Shown piece after piece: positions 41,842 to 53,700 of a stretch of 64,000 bases of DNA. Below the pieces are notes generated by a model, which had not been told where the DNA came from, did no database searches, and saw nothing but the letters and a program-made list of their open reading frames with translations. Position 1 is the first letter of the stretch. Every line of letters begins with the position of its first letter. The translations under genes were made by a program, and so were the position numbers. Source of the DNA: Allacma fusca (lineage: Eukaryota > Arthropoda > Collembola > Symphypleona > Sminthuridae); assembly GCA_947179485.1 (NCBI GenBank), contig OX359248.1, positions 203,501 through 267,500 of the forward strand. Reading direction: 5' to 3'.

Positions 41842-41849
41842 GTGGAATG
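41842..41849. repeat. Right target-site duplication of the hAT-like element
   Basis: GTGGAATG, identical to 41406-41413. Confidence 0.85.
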
Positions 41850-42707
41850 CACGAATGCAGACTTTATGGTGGATTTGAATTGCATCCACATCCACCAGGC
41901 TCACAGGCTCAGGCTCTTGGATCAGATGCATATCTCCGGTATATACTTACTCACCACTGTTAACTAAAAAGCACTGCTTCATGCATACTAACTTTTAATA
42001 TGTAGCTCTGACTCTGAAGTGGTCCTCCTGCCTTCTACCTTCTGCTATTACTCCTTTACGTATACATATAAATTAAACCTTTGAAAGTTTTTCAAGCTCT
42101 GGACTACAGTACTCTACTATAAGTGATAAGTTACATACATGCGTGAGCCTGAAGCACTTGAACGGCTTCCTTCGTCTGAAGCAATATTATAGTTAGAAAC
42201 TCGTATGCACTGGCTGTAGTAGGGAAAAATCCTTAGGTTTTGTGAGGGCGTCCTAAAGCCTGGGATGAGCATGAGCTGTTTGATTCGAATGTACTCCCTT
42301 CAGTCAGTTCTCGACTCGGCATCGTCCAACAGCCTCATTTTCTAGCCCCAACAATCACCACACGTGCTGCTATTTACTGAGAACACCCAAACCACCACCA
42401 CTGCGGCAAAACTTATTTATTCCAAATATACCATTTATTTTTATCCATTCCTTTTCTCTATTGTTTCAATTCATCTCCGAGCACAACACCACAATTAACA
42501 TTTCCCTTTTTGCCGGTGTCACTTTTAACTCTCCGCCAAAAAAAAGTCCTCACATTTACCCACCATTTTATTCTCAATTTTGAACCCCAACCGTCTCGTC
42601 TCGTCTCCATTATTTCCCAAATCCAGGATTGTGACGAGTGAAATTTATTACGAAAACGTTTCTGTTGTCTCGACTTGAGGATTTTCACTTGGTTTTATTA
42701 GTGGTGA
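41850..42707. other. Non-coding, one chance-length open frame
   Basis: The pyrimidine-rich + strand at about 42290-42600 has a roughly 100-codon open frame without an early start; it overlaps an opposite open frame on the minus strand. Neither has supporting signals. Confidence 0.45.
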
Positions 42708-42938
42708 CAGATTTCCCTCAGATCTCTCTCTCTCTCTCGCTCTCTCAATTCTGACCGGGCATCATCACTCTCTGACTCCTCTTCTTGTTCTTCAATATCT
42801 TCAACAACCCTCCGTCATTCGTGGAAGGAGGTCAAAGAAGTGCCTCAAACTCTTTACGAGCAATTGGATCGCACTACTATTTACAAAATTCTCCTTAAGG
42901 AAAGAACGTCGAATAAGTGTCATTTAAATCTCCATTGA
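42708..42938 (+). CDS. Candidate terminal coding segment with a Ser-rich start
   Basis: This frame is open for 77 codons between an in-frame TGA (42705) and a TGA at 42936. After a CT-repeat/Ser-rich beginning it reads SWKEVKEVPQTLYEQLDR and continues with basic, helix-like sequence to NKCHLNLH. An acceptor TTCCCTCAG ends at 42720 next to a CT microsatellite. No convincing donor is seen, so it would have to be a terminal exon. Openness of this length is common by chance here, and the pyrimidine-rich first half lowers stop frequency. The amino-acid pattern is the main argument, and it is subjective. Confidence 0.15.
   Translation, partial: QISLRSLSLSRSLNSDRASSLSDSSSCSSISSTTLRHSWKEVKEVPQTLYEQLDRTTIYKILLKERTSNKCHLNLH
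42723..42746. repeat. (CT)n microsatellite, one interruption
   Basis: CT units with a single CGCT interruption. It lies just after a possible acceptor at 42720. Confidence 0.9.
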
Positions 42939-43076
42939 CTAATTAATATCCATGAATAATTGTTTGTGCCCTCGCTGATTGTGTGGGTGATGTCTGTACT
43001 CTCTGTACACACTTAAGTAATTATTTATTTACGTCCCGGAAGGATTTGGAGAAGAGCTAAAGTCAATTGTTTCCAG

Positions 43077-43441
43077 ACTGTTGAGTCAACGGGATAATAT
43101 TGTGAGGGAATATTTGGTGAGATTAGTAAAATTCTGAAGTTTGATAGCGCCGTGTGCTTACATTTTGTTGAGAGCTGGTAGCTGGTGGGAAGTGGAAAGT
43201 TATTTTGGTGTGTAGAGGATTTTGTTTTGCTACACCGTATTTTTCCCAGTTTTTGACTCTTTCTTAGGTGAACCGGGGTTAAATTAATGACTCCTGTGAC
43301 TTTTGAATAATTCCAACGGTAATAACAGTTTCTCTTGTCATCGTCATTGGTGTAGCGCTGCAGAAGTCAAGGGAGAAATTCCTTCCACATTTGGATTTTA
43401 TGGAATGGTTCTTAACTGACGAGAATTACGGCTCGTTGTAG
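43077..43441 (+). CDS. Candidate two-exon terminal coding segment
   Basis: The acceptor TTGTTTCCAG ends at 43076. The segment 43077-43116 reads (x)LLSQRDNIVREYL and ends at the donor TTG|GTGAGA. A 247-bp intron ends GCGCTGCAG at 43363. The second segment (43364-43441) continues in phase 0 as KSREKFLPHLDFMEWFLTDE and stops at TAG 43439-43441. A further donor-like ACG|GTAAGC lies 15 bases past the stop. The frame of the first segment also extends upstream to a TAA at 43018 (ending EELKSIVSR), so the exon could be longer. The joined peptide is charged and helix-like with no recognised domain. The first splice pair is moderate in strength. Confidence 0.24.
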
Positions 43442-44900
43442 ACTCGTATAAAAACGGTAAGCAGGAACTTGAACTTTATCTTTCAGTCATCAAGTGCATG
43501 GAAAAAAGTTTATTTCGGATTTTTTTCTTATTGCTTTATAGCTCACAGTATATATATCTATACTTACTGTATGGTACTAGTTAAGATTTAAGATGGGATG
43601 TGCTACAATGTATGCACACATAGGATCTTCCTCTTAATAATAGTAGACTCAAGAGACTTGGATTTGGAGTCATTGGAGTGTTGTGCATATATATACTGAC
43701 AATATGCGAAGCTCCTTCCCAACACTATTGTGTATTCACCTTTTTTAGGAAAGGAAAAAAGATGATGTGCTCGGATTTCGAACACATGCCCTGGCAAATC
43801 GCCATAATCGCATGGGATCCTCGTACCTTTTCAGGCACTTTTTTCAGCCTATTTCGGGTAACAGATTACCACGTCTTGTTTTATGCTTATTTAACACATG
43901 AAATATAAGACATATATATAGTTATTCTCTATCTGGAGATATCTACATAATTACACAGATGCATATTTCAATGCACTCATCTTTGGTAAAGTGCATGGAT
44001 TTTTGTAGCGTAGTTCCAATCTCCAATGCTCGCAGATCATGTTCGAATTCATTGAACTCCAGGATACATGCAGAGTACGGCGGAGTCCCAGGTTTATTCA
44101 TATTCACTATAGCTATAGCTATAGCTATAGAGAGGCTGATTTACAACGAGAGGCAGTACTTTCATATATGTAATAATCTCTAGTCAAGCTAAACAACTGT
44201 TAGGCAACAAATAAGTCCAGCTATAGTGTTTAAATTTGATCAGAAATTAATTGGATTCAAGTTTTCTGACAGCAACGTGGTAAGACGTCTAATTCGGTAG
44301 GTGCAATAAAAACTGATATTTTACAGCAACTGACTCAGTGAAAAATGCAAAGCTCTTTTATTTTGGAAAACTATAGAAAGAACCCTTTTGAACATGTGTC
44401 GGTTGTTGAGACTTGAGCCGTGGAGTGTACAGCTGAGAAATTCTACTAAGTAGTTTGTGAAATAGGAGGGAGTGAGTGGAAAATATCAGAGATATTTGTA
44501 TGCATGCTTGTGGTTCATCACTATCCGTATCCATTATTTACTGCAAAAACATTTCTATGGAATTTTTAATATATATATAGATGTATACATATATATTATT
44601 TGTATATGATGTTTTAAAGTGTGGAAAATGGTAGTTGTTTGTAGTGAGACAGGAGAAATGCTTGCTTTTGTTCCAAGCTAATTAAATGCTTTCTTTCTCT
44701 CGAGAAGCGTTTAGTTGATTTTAATAGCTTAAAGTGGTGTAATTTTCATGTTTCTTTAATTAACATTGCAAATGATCACGCACTCAGTTCAGTTCAGCTT
44801 CGAGCTTGGGTTCGAGTCGTAGACCTTCCTTGTAGCATGTGTATGAGATTTTTTGAAAGTTTAAAAGCCATCTCCTCCATTTCATTCCTATCCTCCTTAC
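43442..44900. other. Non-coding, no supported gene
   Basis: It contains the (CTATAG)4 tract and TA-rich runs near 44565-44600. A GGATTTCGAAC motif at about 43770 resembles an inverted B box but has no partner. Confidence 0.5.
44107..44130. repeat. (CTATAG)4 tandem hexamer
   Basis: Four perfect units of a palindromic hexamer, so the whole tract is self-complementary. Confidence 0.95.
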
Positions 44901-44950
44901 CTCGATCACAGATTCAAATTTATCACTTGCTATTTCTATCCAAACTTGGT
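44901..44950 (-). CDS. Candidate 50-bp internal exon on the minus strand
   Basis: Read on the minus strand, a strong acceptor (TTGTTTACTTTTAG) precedes 50 bp ending at the strong donor GAG|GTAAGG. Only one of three frames is open, giving QVWIEIASDKFESVIE after two bases that complete a preceding codon; it ends in phase 0. Both splice sites being strong with a single open frame makes this one of the better short candidates, but no flanking minus-strand exon was found and the family is not recognised. Confidence 0.25.
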
Positions 44951-46143
44951 CTAAAAGTAAACAATGGTCACACCACACCGCACGTGTAATGGACTCGACG
45001 AGATAGCGCCTTTTGCCTTTTTCTTTTATTTCTTGTCATTCAAATGCTAACTCTGTTAGGAGATTCAAGCTTCTTTCAAGTTCCCATGAACTTTGCATTT
45101 AATTTTCTACACAACAAGCATATCTGACACACTTCAAAACTTTTAGACTAAAATGCAGTTTTTCTTATATCATGTAGCTAAATATGTGTAGCTGGAGTGA
45201 AAAATGTGCATTAGAAAGCATTCCCAAGTCACTTGAGAGTTTGGGACTCGTGGTTAATTTCGTGAAGGCATTGGAATTTAGTTGTTATTTTAAAATTTGG
45301 CAACGTGGAAAATTAGCGTGGTGTGAGGAATACAAACTTATTTGAAGTGCTTGGAAGGAGAACATTTTTTTTGTGGAAATCCTGAAGGAGCTTAAAGGAA
45401 ATGTTTGTACTTGGTAGTAGTCTGTTTACTAAGGATTCCCACCCATTGGAAACCTGGTACTCTGTTTATATGCACACAACGTGTAGGATTCGCTGGGGCA
45501 GTATTGTCATGTAGGGAAAAAAATCTACAGTAAATTTAGAAAGGAATTGAAGGCACCTTGTATGTTTTATGAGGAGTGAGGAGTGAGCCACTCAGCTTGG
45601 AAAGACTCAAGCAGTGCAATGAGAACGAGGATTAATAATACGTGTGAGGAAGCAGTGTGAAAATTCTCACGGAATATTATTTATGTTTTTGGAGCAAACG
45701 GTGATTTAATATTCCTATTGAACAAATATGGAGATGTGTAGAGGAAAAGGGGGATGTCGTGGAAGAAAAAGTCAGTCTACCTCCCTCCATTCAACCAACA
45801 AAGGTTAGCAGTCATGTCAAGTTACATATACACAGATAGTTTGCTTTGCACTGTTGTTTCTAATAACGGGGTGCTCAAGTGCAGAATATCTGGTATCATG
45901 GATTATAGTAGTTATAGAAGCGTCGCAATATTCTATATAAAAGTAGATATTTATATGACTCCATCTGTATGCACACTATGCACATGTCTTTGAAGGTGGA
46001 AATATGGAAGGGAGATTGACAACTTCCAACTTGCTATCTCTTCCCAATCTCTACAAATTTGAAAACTCTCAGGGTTTCTTAACGATCAGAATAAGTTGGA
46101 CGTATGTAAAATAGTTTCTCATGTAATAGTAATCACTGTTCAG
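44951..46143. other. Non-coding upstream of the 46-kb candidate gene
   Basis: Purine-biased at 45540-45760. No clear TATA box is seen near 46110; initiator-like TCAGT motifs occur at about 46140-46152. Confidence 0.45.
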
Positions 46144-46579
46144 TCGTTCAGTGTCATTATGCCGACGAAATGTGAAGTCGAGTTTAAAGAGCTCCTTCGC
46201 GGCAAGGTACAGTCGTGAGCTTGAAACGATCCTCATTAATTGCACACTAATTATTACAAGTTTAATTGGGCCTGGAGTGCAATTAATCCTGTGCCTCCTA
46301 CGGAATTAATCATGTGCTACATCGAGTTGGTTCAGGTAAATAATCAATGCTTTAACTCTCTTTATGTCTTCAACTCGTTTTTTCCAAGGGGATTTCTCTC
46401 TGGGCAGGTAGTGCAGGTAATTTCCCAAAGGTCATATTTTTGAATCAAGTAGTTGTTACAGTTGATGTCTACAGGTTTTTACAACTTGCCATTACCATTG
46501 CTATCTGAATTCAAGTGCCATGTTTATGCATGTTGACCCTGCGTGCGTTACGGCTACACCTTATTCGCCTTATTGTTAG
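46144..46579 (+). CDS. Candidate compact three-exon gene, about 75 residues
   Basis: Exon a (46144-46206) contains ATG at 46159 and reads MPTKCEVEFKELLRGK to the donor AAG|GTACAG. A 54-bp intron carries a CTAAT branch-point-like motif 9 bases before the terminal AG at 46260. Exon b (46261-46335) reads from FNWAWSAINPVPPTELIM to ELVQ and ends at CAG|GTAAAT. A 139-bp intron ends CTACAG at 46474. Exon c (46475-46579) adds 34 codons with five Cys and stops at TAG 46577. All junctions are phase 0. Just upstream lie two TCAGT initiator-like motifs (GTTCAGTCGTTCAGTG), so exon a could be a first exon; alternatively TTCAG at 46143 is an acceptor. No signal peptide or known domain is visible. A T-rich acceptor TTTTTTCCAAG at about 46389 suggests another possible exon between b and c. 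The GTACAG donor is weak. Confidence 0.3.
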
Positions 46580-47290
46580 ACGTAATCTTTCAGCAGCAAC
46601 AGAAAACATGACATGGCTCTACTTGCCAGAAAAATACATTTCCATGCTATTTCTTGCTCATAAAATATATTGCAAATTGCAATCCAAAGTCTCATGCCAC
46701 AAAAGACAGGTTCTTCAATATTTCCGGCACTTCAGACTTGAGGTAGATTGTAATTGCACCTGAAAACAGCTGAATACAGTCAAATTTACCGAGAATAAAA
46801 ACACAGGAATTAAATCCACCTCTTCGGGCCAATTACATTCAAGTATTCGAGCTCACACTGCAGTATTAAAGTATCAACAATTAGTGTAATTGCAATTTCC
46901 ATACAAAAGATTGACGTATGAGTAATTATAAAAATTTAAATCATTGTCATTAATATTAATGGGAAACGGTGTCTGTGTCCTGCCATGGACATGTTTCTCC
47001 ATATTTTCACCCTGTATTAAGTCTTCCTGATCCTAGGGTTTAATGAGACGGCTCAAAAAATTCTTAGATAATATAAAGAGAAAAATTCCTTTGTTGACTT
47101 TGAATTGGAAAGAGCGAGTGGAGCGAATCACACTCACTGTCACTATCCCTTTGTTGTCTATTTTACAATAATCACATCAGAGAATTGCCAACATTATATT
47201 ATTTATATAGCCTCAATTTTATAACTAAAGCAATGCGTACACAATTTGCTTTTCCTTCCTTGACTGCGAAAATATTGTTTCCCTCGGAAG

Positions 47291-47362
47291 TATGTATAAG
47301 TATACCTTTGAGTAGAAAAAAAAGGCACAAGACAAGTTTTAAGGGAATGTCAGAGCTGAAAG
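47291..47362 (+). CDS. Candidate 72-bp phase 1-1 exon, basic peptide
   Basis: The acceptor TTGTTTCCCTCGGAAG ends at 47290 and the donor is AAAG|GTAAGG at 47362/47363. The reading is CISIPLSRKKRHKTSFKG then MSELK, Lys/Arg-rich. It would be a symmetric phase 1-1 exon that could be skipped without changing frame. The acceptor has purines next to the AG, and part of the segment is A-rich, so chance is likely enough to keep confidence low. Confidence 0.2.
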
Positions 47363-50300
47363 GTAAGGGATTGAAGTGAAGTACATAATTATGCATGTAC
47401 TTGTAGGAGAGATTTAGAGAATACAGAGTTTGGTGGGATAATGAGACTCGAGGCATGATTTCAAAGAGATTCCATTGAATAATGGTAAAACATTGAAAGA
47501 CTTAGCAGTTCCAAATCACGTTCTTTCCCAGCCCATATTTCTCCGTGTAAAATGCAAATTGAACACATGCTCTTCTGCCAACTCATGCAAAACGATAAAG
47601 CATCTTGTAATTCTCTCCGTCGTAGCAACACTCATGAAATCTTTATGAAAACTCTTTAAACTGCTTCATCATGTCTTATTTTGCTTTGCATTTTTCCTTT
47701 TATGCATAACTATAGATAGATGGCCAGGACCAATTGTACAGTCAAGACTCTGTACACTCCTCCCGTTCTCACAATCACCGACTCTCGCACTCTTATCCCA
47801 CACTTTACCCTCACATTCCTTTCATTTTTTCCTTCAATCCTTCCACCAAAGCAGAGTAATGTCTTCATGGAAACATGTACATACTGTAGTACGTTCCACG
47901 GGCAAAATACTCCTAGTGCTTGTCCTTTACTGTCCACAGATACAATAATCCTATAAGTAATTAGTAACTATATGTAATTATAAGTATACTTATTTATACT
48001 GTTCTTATGTAATGTAATATTCCGATATCGAGCCCGCATTTGTATTAAAAAGCGTCTTGTTCATGTACATGGAGAAATTTGGGGTTGAACTTGGACGCGA
48101 GTTAAAATTCCATCATTGAGGTATTTTGTTGGTGGTGTTGCTTTTGGAATTATTCATCTGACAATTTGTGGTGTAGTGTGAGTTGTATTGTTCACTTGAG
48201 CTACATAAATAGGTGTACGATCTTTGAAAAAATGTCTGTTTAAAATTGTACTCACTCTTGTAATGTGTTTCATTTTTATTTTTCAAACGGTAACAGTTCT
48301 CTGCAATAAGAGATCTAAATGCATTTTATTCATAGAATTCCTTTATACTGCAATTCTTTTTGTAAACATTACGTTGATGCTATTGTGGCGAGAGTTAGAA
48401 GGAGTTGTGAAACTCTGTATGTGGTTGTGGAACGAGGTTATTATACAATGTAAAAATACTGACAGGAGGAAGTGAATGTTCCAATCACTGTTTCTCTTTA
48501 CTCTGACTGTGAATAAAATTATTCGCTGTGGAGAGCATGGTGGGGAAGGAACCGTAAACTTGGTTGGCAGTACAGGTCCTGTACAACAATATCCCTGTAT
48601 AACTATACACTCTGAGACGAATCTCTGTACAAAAAAATCAAGTGGGAATGCTGGGATGAATCTCTCCAATATGTATGTACAGCACATTACAGATTACAAA
48701 GTGAAGAGTATCAAAAATAGTTGCTCTCTTTTCTCCACCGGCTTCGTCAGTCATCGCCATGGTCAAGTGACGTTCCCTAAGCTATACATTCTTGTCATCG
48801 CTGGCCAATGACCACTATAATTACTTGAAACAATCATACTAGATATGGCAAAACTTCCATTCACACTTGAGACGCAACTCACTCTCGACGGTCAAAAATG
48901 ACCACTACTTCGCCTTGTATTTCCTCACTCCACCAAAACTTCATCCTTGGTCCGGGCCACCAATTTTCTTATAGGACACATGGCTTTAAATCAATTTACA
49001 AGTAAATATTGAAAGCTCTTTCTGTTTTTATATTTATCATTAAGGAAATGGAGGCCAGTCTCGAAGCATTTCATTCTGAGCATTATCAACGTTGTTATTA
49101 TGGTGTGACTGTGTTAAAGTAAAAGACTTGCACTGAAAGTACGAATGCTTGTGCAGAGGCAGAACCTCCCTCTGTCTATATGTAGTGTTATAATTATGCA
49201 CGTACATACAGGATGGAAATAGGTTTATACATTTTGGGAAACTGTGTAGCCCCAAGAATTAGAATTGATTTCTTTTAAGATCAGATCATCTTAATCGAAT
49301 CAAGGCGGGCTCACTCATGTAGAAATTGAACCCTGTTCACTGTTATTGCTACGGTCAATTTTCCTTCCCTCCCTCTCCTAAAATTCCTATCTAAACTTTC
49401 TAATCAAGCTCAACTCTCAGAGTGGGGAGGTAAAACTTTGCTGAGAAAAACTAAGTAAAACTCTATTTCTCCCATCAAATTCCCTCACTGCCAAGTACCA
49501 AGTCAGGTACTTTTCAAGCAGGGCAATAAAAATCATTGATTCTTAAGTCACTTTTGAAAAGTTAACTCATTTTTGCAATGCGAGTCTTTTCAATATAAAA
49601 AGTCTTGCTGTATGACTGTTGTGGTTTCTACTGTACTGTAGTCCAAATCCCGATCTTTCCTTCGCTCATCTTAATATTTCTAGTAAGGATTTGCATCATT
49701 GTCAGTTTTGTTTGGATGTCTGTATAGTAATTATGTAATTCAGAATTTCTTTGAAAATGCATAAATTATGGTAGTGTAAAGGACGAAAGAAATCTTTTCA
49801 ACCCCATGTGACTCCTGATGTTAAAAAAAAGACATCATTTTAAAAGACACCTTTTAAAAAAATTACACTTTATTTTACTAAAACTTGTCACTTTGGACAG
49901 GCCTAAATTGTTGACCTATTCAGGGAAGTAACTGTAAGAAATATTTTCTTGTTCGCTCGCGGGTATGAGCTGGCAAAAGAAAGTTTGTTTTGCATCCCGA
50001 TTTCATCCATATGTGTGTATCTGTAGAAAGCACAATAGCGTATTTTTTAAACATATTTAATTAGTATAAATAAAGCTCAGACGAACGACCGCAATAGTAG
50101 GCTAAAGTAGTCATAAAATTGATTTTCATCTGTCTCGTTAGAATGGCGAAAATTCACTAGCTTATTGGTGACCTTGCGATGCTTAATTGAGTTTGTAGTT
50201 TTTTTGCAATCAATCTGCTTGGTCGCCACTCGCCACCAAAATAGTGAGCTTTATCAAGTTTGTAGCTATCAGTAAATAAATAAAAATCATGCTTAAGATT

Positions 50301-50454
50301 ACTTAGGTCTATTGCTTGTTCCGCCTGTTGAACGGGTGGATTTCACTGGTAGAAATCAGACATCAGCGTAAAAAATATCCATATCCTGCCTCTTATCTAC
50401 GATTATCGGTAAACCAAAATGTAGATAGGTTATCTATCACCTAAAAAATCCATA
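47363..50454. other. Non-coding, no supported gene
   Basis: A pyrimidine-rich + strand block at 47740-47860; otherwise AT-rich with no repeats of note. Confidence 0.5.
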
Positions 50455-50766
50455 ACTTAAAAGAACCCACTATCCCTTAAAGTTGCCAATAAGTTGAACC
50501 TTAAAAGCTCCCGTTGTCCGTACCGTCCGAAGCTCCTCCTATCCCTAAACTGAATGACATAACTTTTCCTAACCTAAAAAACTCCCCCTATCCTTAATTA
50601 ATTGCAAAAGCTCCCCTCCCCTATTCTGGAAACTCTCCCTATCATTACCCTATGAAGCTTGAAGTTCCCCTTTCCGTAACGCATAAAGTATAGCCGATAA
50701 TATAGATTCATACATACATGCCCAAAATAGCCACCCCTACCCGTAACCTGAATAGCTCCCCCTAGG
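50455..50766 (+). repeat. Degenerate tandem array of CTCCCCCTATCC-type units
   Basis: Units such as GAACCCACTATCCC, GCTCCTCCTATCC, ACTCCCCCTATCC, GCTCCCCTCCCCTA, ACTCTCCCTATC and GCTCCCCCTAGG recur every 25-60 bases, joined by short AA- or TAA-rich spacers. The unit length is irregular and the array is clearly decayed. Confidence 0.55.
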
Positions 50767-53700
50767 AAGATGGTGAGAGGCAATATGTACATGTACATAC
50801 ATATAGGGTCCATTTGGATGAAGGAATGGTGCTGTGCAATTGTGTCTATATAATGGCTTTTGGCTCAGTTGTTTATTGGAGTTGGTGGTTTTTTGTTCTC
50901 CACATTTTACCTTCACAAGGTTTTCTTTTTTTGTGTGGATGTGAATGGTTTGTGCGAGGAAGTAGGATTGAATGTACAGTTTGTTGCTCGTGTTAGGATA
51001 TGTCGCTGTCGTGGAGCAATTTGAAGAGTGCAATGTGGTTATTATAGGACAGATAATAGTTCCTTGGGAGCACCTGTTGCATCTTCGACTCCCTTTTTAC
51101 AGATTATGGTGTCTGAGAGTCTGTTGATTTCCTCATCCACATACAAATGCTATCATGACGAAGGAAGAATTTAGCAGGCGAAAAAATTTATGACAGACCA
51201 CATAGAAGGTAGAGATTTTCCTCCGCTCTTTCCTGGTCCTCCACACAAATTAAGTTTCGCAGAAGCAATGGCGATGTTCATTCCACCACGAGTGTTTCGT
51301 AATCATTTTGTGTCTGTGCGAGAAACGGTTTCCAAACAGTGAGGATTGCGTGTAGAGATAGGAAAAGGTCTGAATGCATCCAAATGAATTGTAACTCTCT
51401 GTTTTAAGATAGATATATCGTGGCTCAACACAGAATTGTAACTGTGTACGAATTCCTGATCAGTCATTTCAACCAGAGCTGTTATTTTCTATACTTTTCC
51501 TTTATGTTTTTTTCTTCTTTTTCTCTCCTGTGCATATCTAGATTCTAAAACGCTCTTAATTGCATGTACATAGGCTGAACTGAAAAGAGAACTTCCCTCA
51601 GTTTTTACTGGATGCACGAGCGAGTGAGGAAGTCTCAGTTGGAAAGTCATGTTTGAAGCCAATGTCCTACAATGGAATCCTCGTCCTAAACCTAAACTTA
51701 AGCTCAACTGCTCTACAGCGATCCATTTTTTTTTTATTCAAACCTTTATTCCTGGTAAAAAAGAGTTTAGCGTAGATCTCCTCAACATCTACTCGGATTG
51801 GAATGTCATTGCAGATTTAGATAATGGCTTATACGTGCGGCGGTGATGGTGGTGACGCGCTATGACTTTTACCACCATGTATGCACAGATAATACAGCAA
51901 TCCTATTAAAAACTATTTACATTTTTACAGCCCGCATATCCTCCAATGTAGTCAACTTTATTATTTCTTATTATCCAACTTATCCCTCATCAATTGACTC
52001 CCGATTTCATTTTAGTCAATCTTACACCACCACTCAAAACCTCCAGCTTAATAGTGGTGGGGGATGATGAAGCCTGTAGAATCGAGAAATACACGATTAT
52101 GCTTCAATTCTATTCCTCCTTCTTCATCTCCGGGTATTGTGGTAATCAGCTCCAAGTATTCCACTTGTCTGTATGGAATATCAGCTTTACTTACTGTAAT
52201 AATTATAAATATGTCTTTTCACATGGTGTAAAAGTTTGCAGAATTACATGAGCCCCAATGCGTTAGGGTACATTTGTGCTTACAGTAGTAGTTCTATACT
52301 GTAGAACAAATAATGCTTATAAACGGAAGGAAATATTTAGGTGTAGAAGTTGATGTTCAGTTACAATTTTAATTGATTTTATAGTAAACATGAGATGAGG
52401 CATATTGCTGACTCACAGGTGCTTACAGTTTGAGATAATTCACACAATAAACCATTACTTACAATGTGTGTGCTTTGTGCAAGCATTTTTCTAGTGTCGG
52501 TATCACTATCGACCCTTACTAAAATTACTAAAATACTTTCTTCCCTGCAAGAATAATGGAAGAGTGAGCTCCTCGTGTTGTCATGATTCTGTGAGAATAT
52601 CTTCCTCTTTATCAGCATTTCAGAACGGAATCGTAGCTAATACTAAAATAGGAACGAGGCGGAAGTTAGAAGTAAAATAAATGGAAATGGGAGACGTGGA
52701 ACATTTCTACTTTTAGTCATTTTAATTTTTTTGGCCTACAGAACGTTGTCTAATAATGGCATTACTTGGAAATAGAATGTGTACAAATTATACATACCAC
52801 TCTAATGGTGAGGAGTGACTGTGACGGTACATTTGTTAATAGTATGTAGTGTCTCCGTCGATGGAATTGCTTATTGCTTTATGTCCTCAAGCATCATGTA
52901 TGTAGATACGTATAGGCATGCATAGGCTCTTTTGCAAAAGGAAATAATTTGATCAAAGTAGCCACATACAGTTTCCTACATACAATCCCGACCTGCAATT
53001 CAAAGTGGAGTAAGGAATGCCTTAAGGGTTTCTAGCTGTGTTTTAGCAGTACTGCATACAGTATTGACCATGCTAGTTCATCACCCAAGAATTACCTTTA
53101 CCAACTGGTAAAAGGTTTCCACATGATATTCCTACTTTTTTGGGGAATTTATTAAATCACGATATTATGTCGTGCACTGGATTTTTTATTCCTCCTGTTT
53201 CGCTTCTCTTGCAAATAGTTTAGACTTTGCATAGAAACGCAAAAACCCATTGGCAGTCACTGTGGTTCTTTGAAAGAGTGAGTCTATATAGTAATTACTT
53301 ATATCTTATGATTATTACGGCTGATGTTGCTGTACATACAAGGAGCTACTTTGACCATGTAAAGGATCCCTGTCCCAGCAGGAGTAGTCTCTTTCCCGCA
53401 ACTCTCGTTTCCTTGAAATTGACTGAGACCAGAAGAGGCAGAGCTCTTATGCGTTAACCCGACCGAGGGAGTCATGGCTTTTGTGAATGAGAAGGCGTGG
53501 ATGTGTAAACTATGATTACTTATTATTTACTCAATATAAGGAATTCAATTTATTTTCAATCTTAATTCTAACGTGGACTTTTTCCCTCGCGCTTACCCTT
53601 TGATCCCAGAGTTTTAACGAGAGGATTTCATCTTGGTGGTCCCAAAAGTCACCACACCAACAACATACCGTAAGTGTATAGACACAAATTACGTTCCAAC

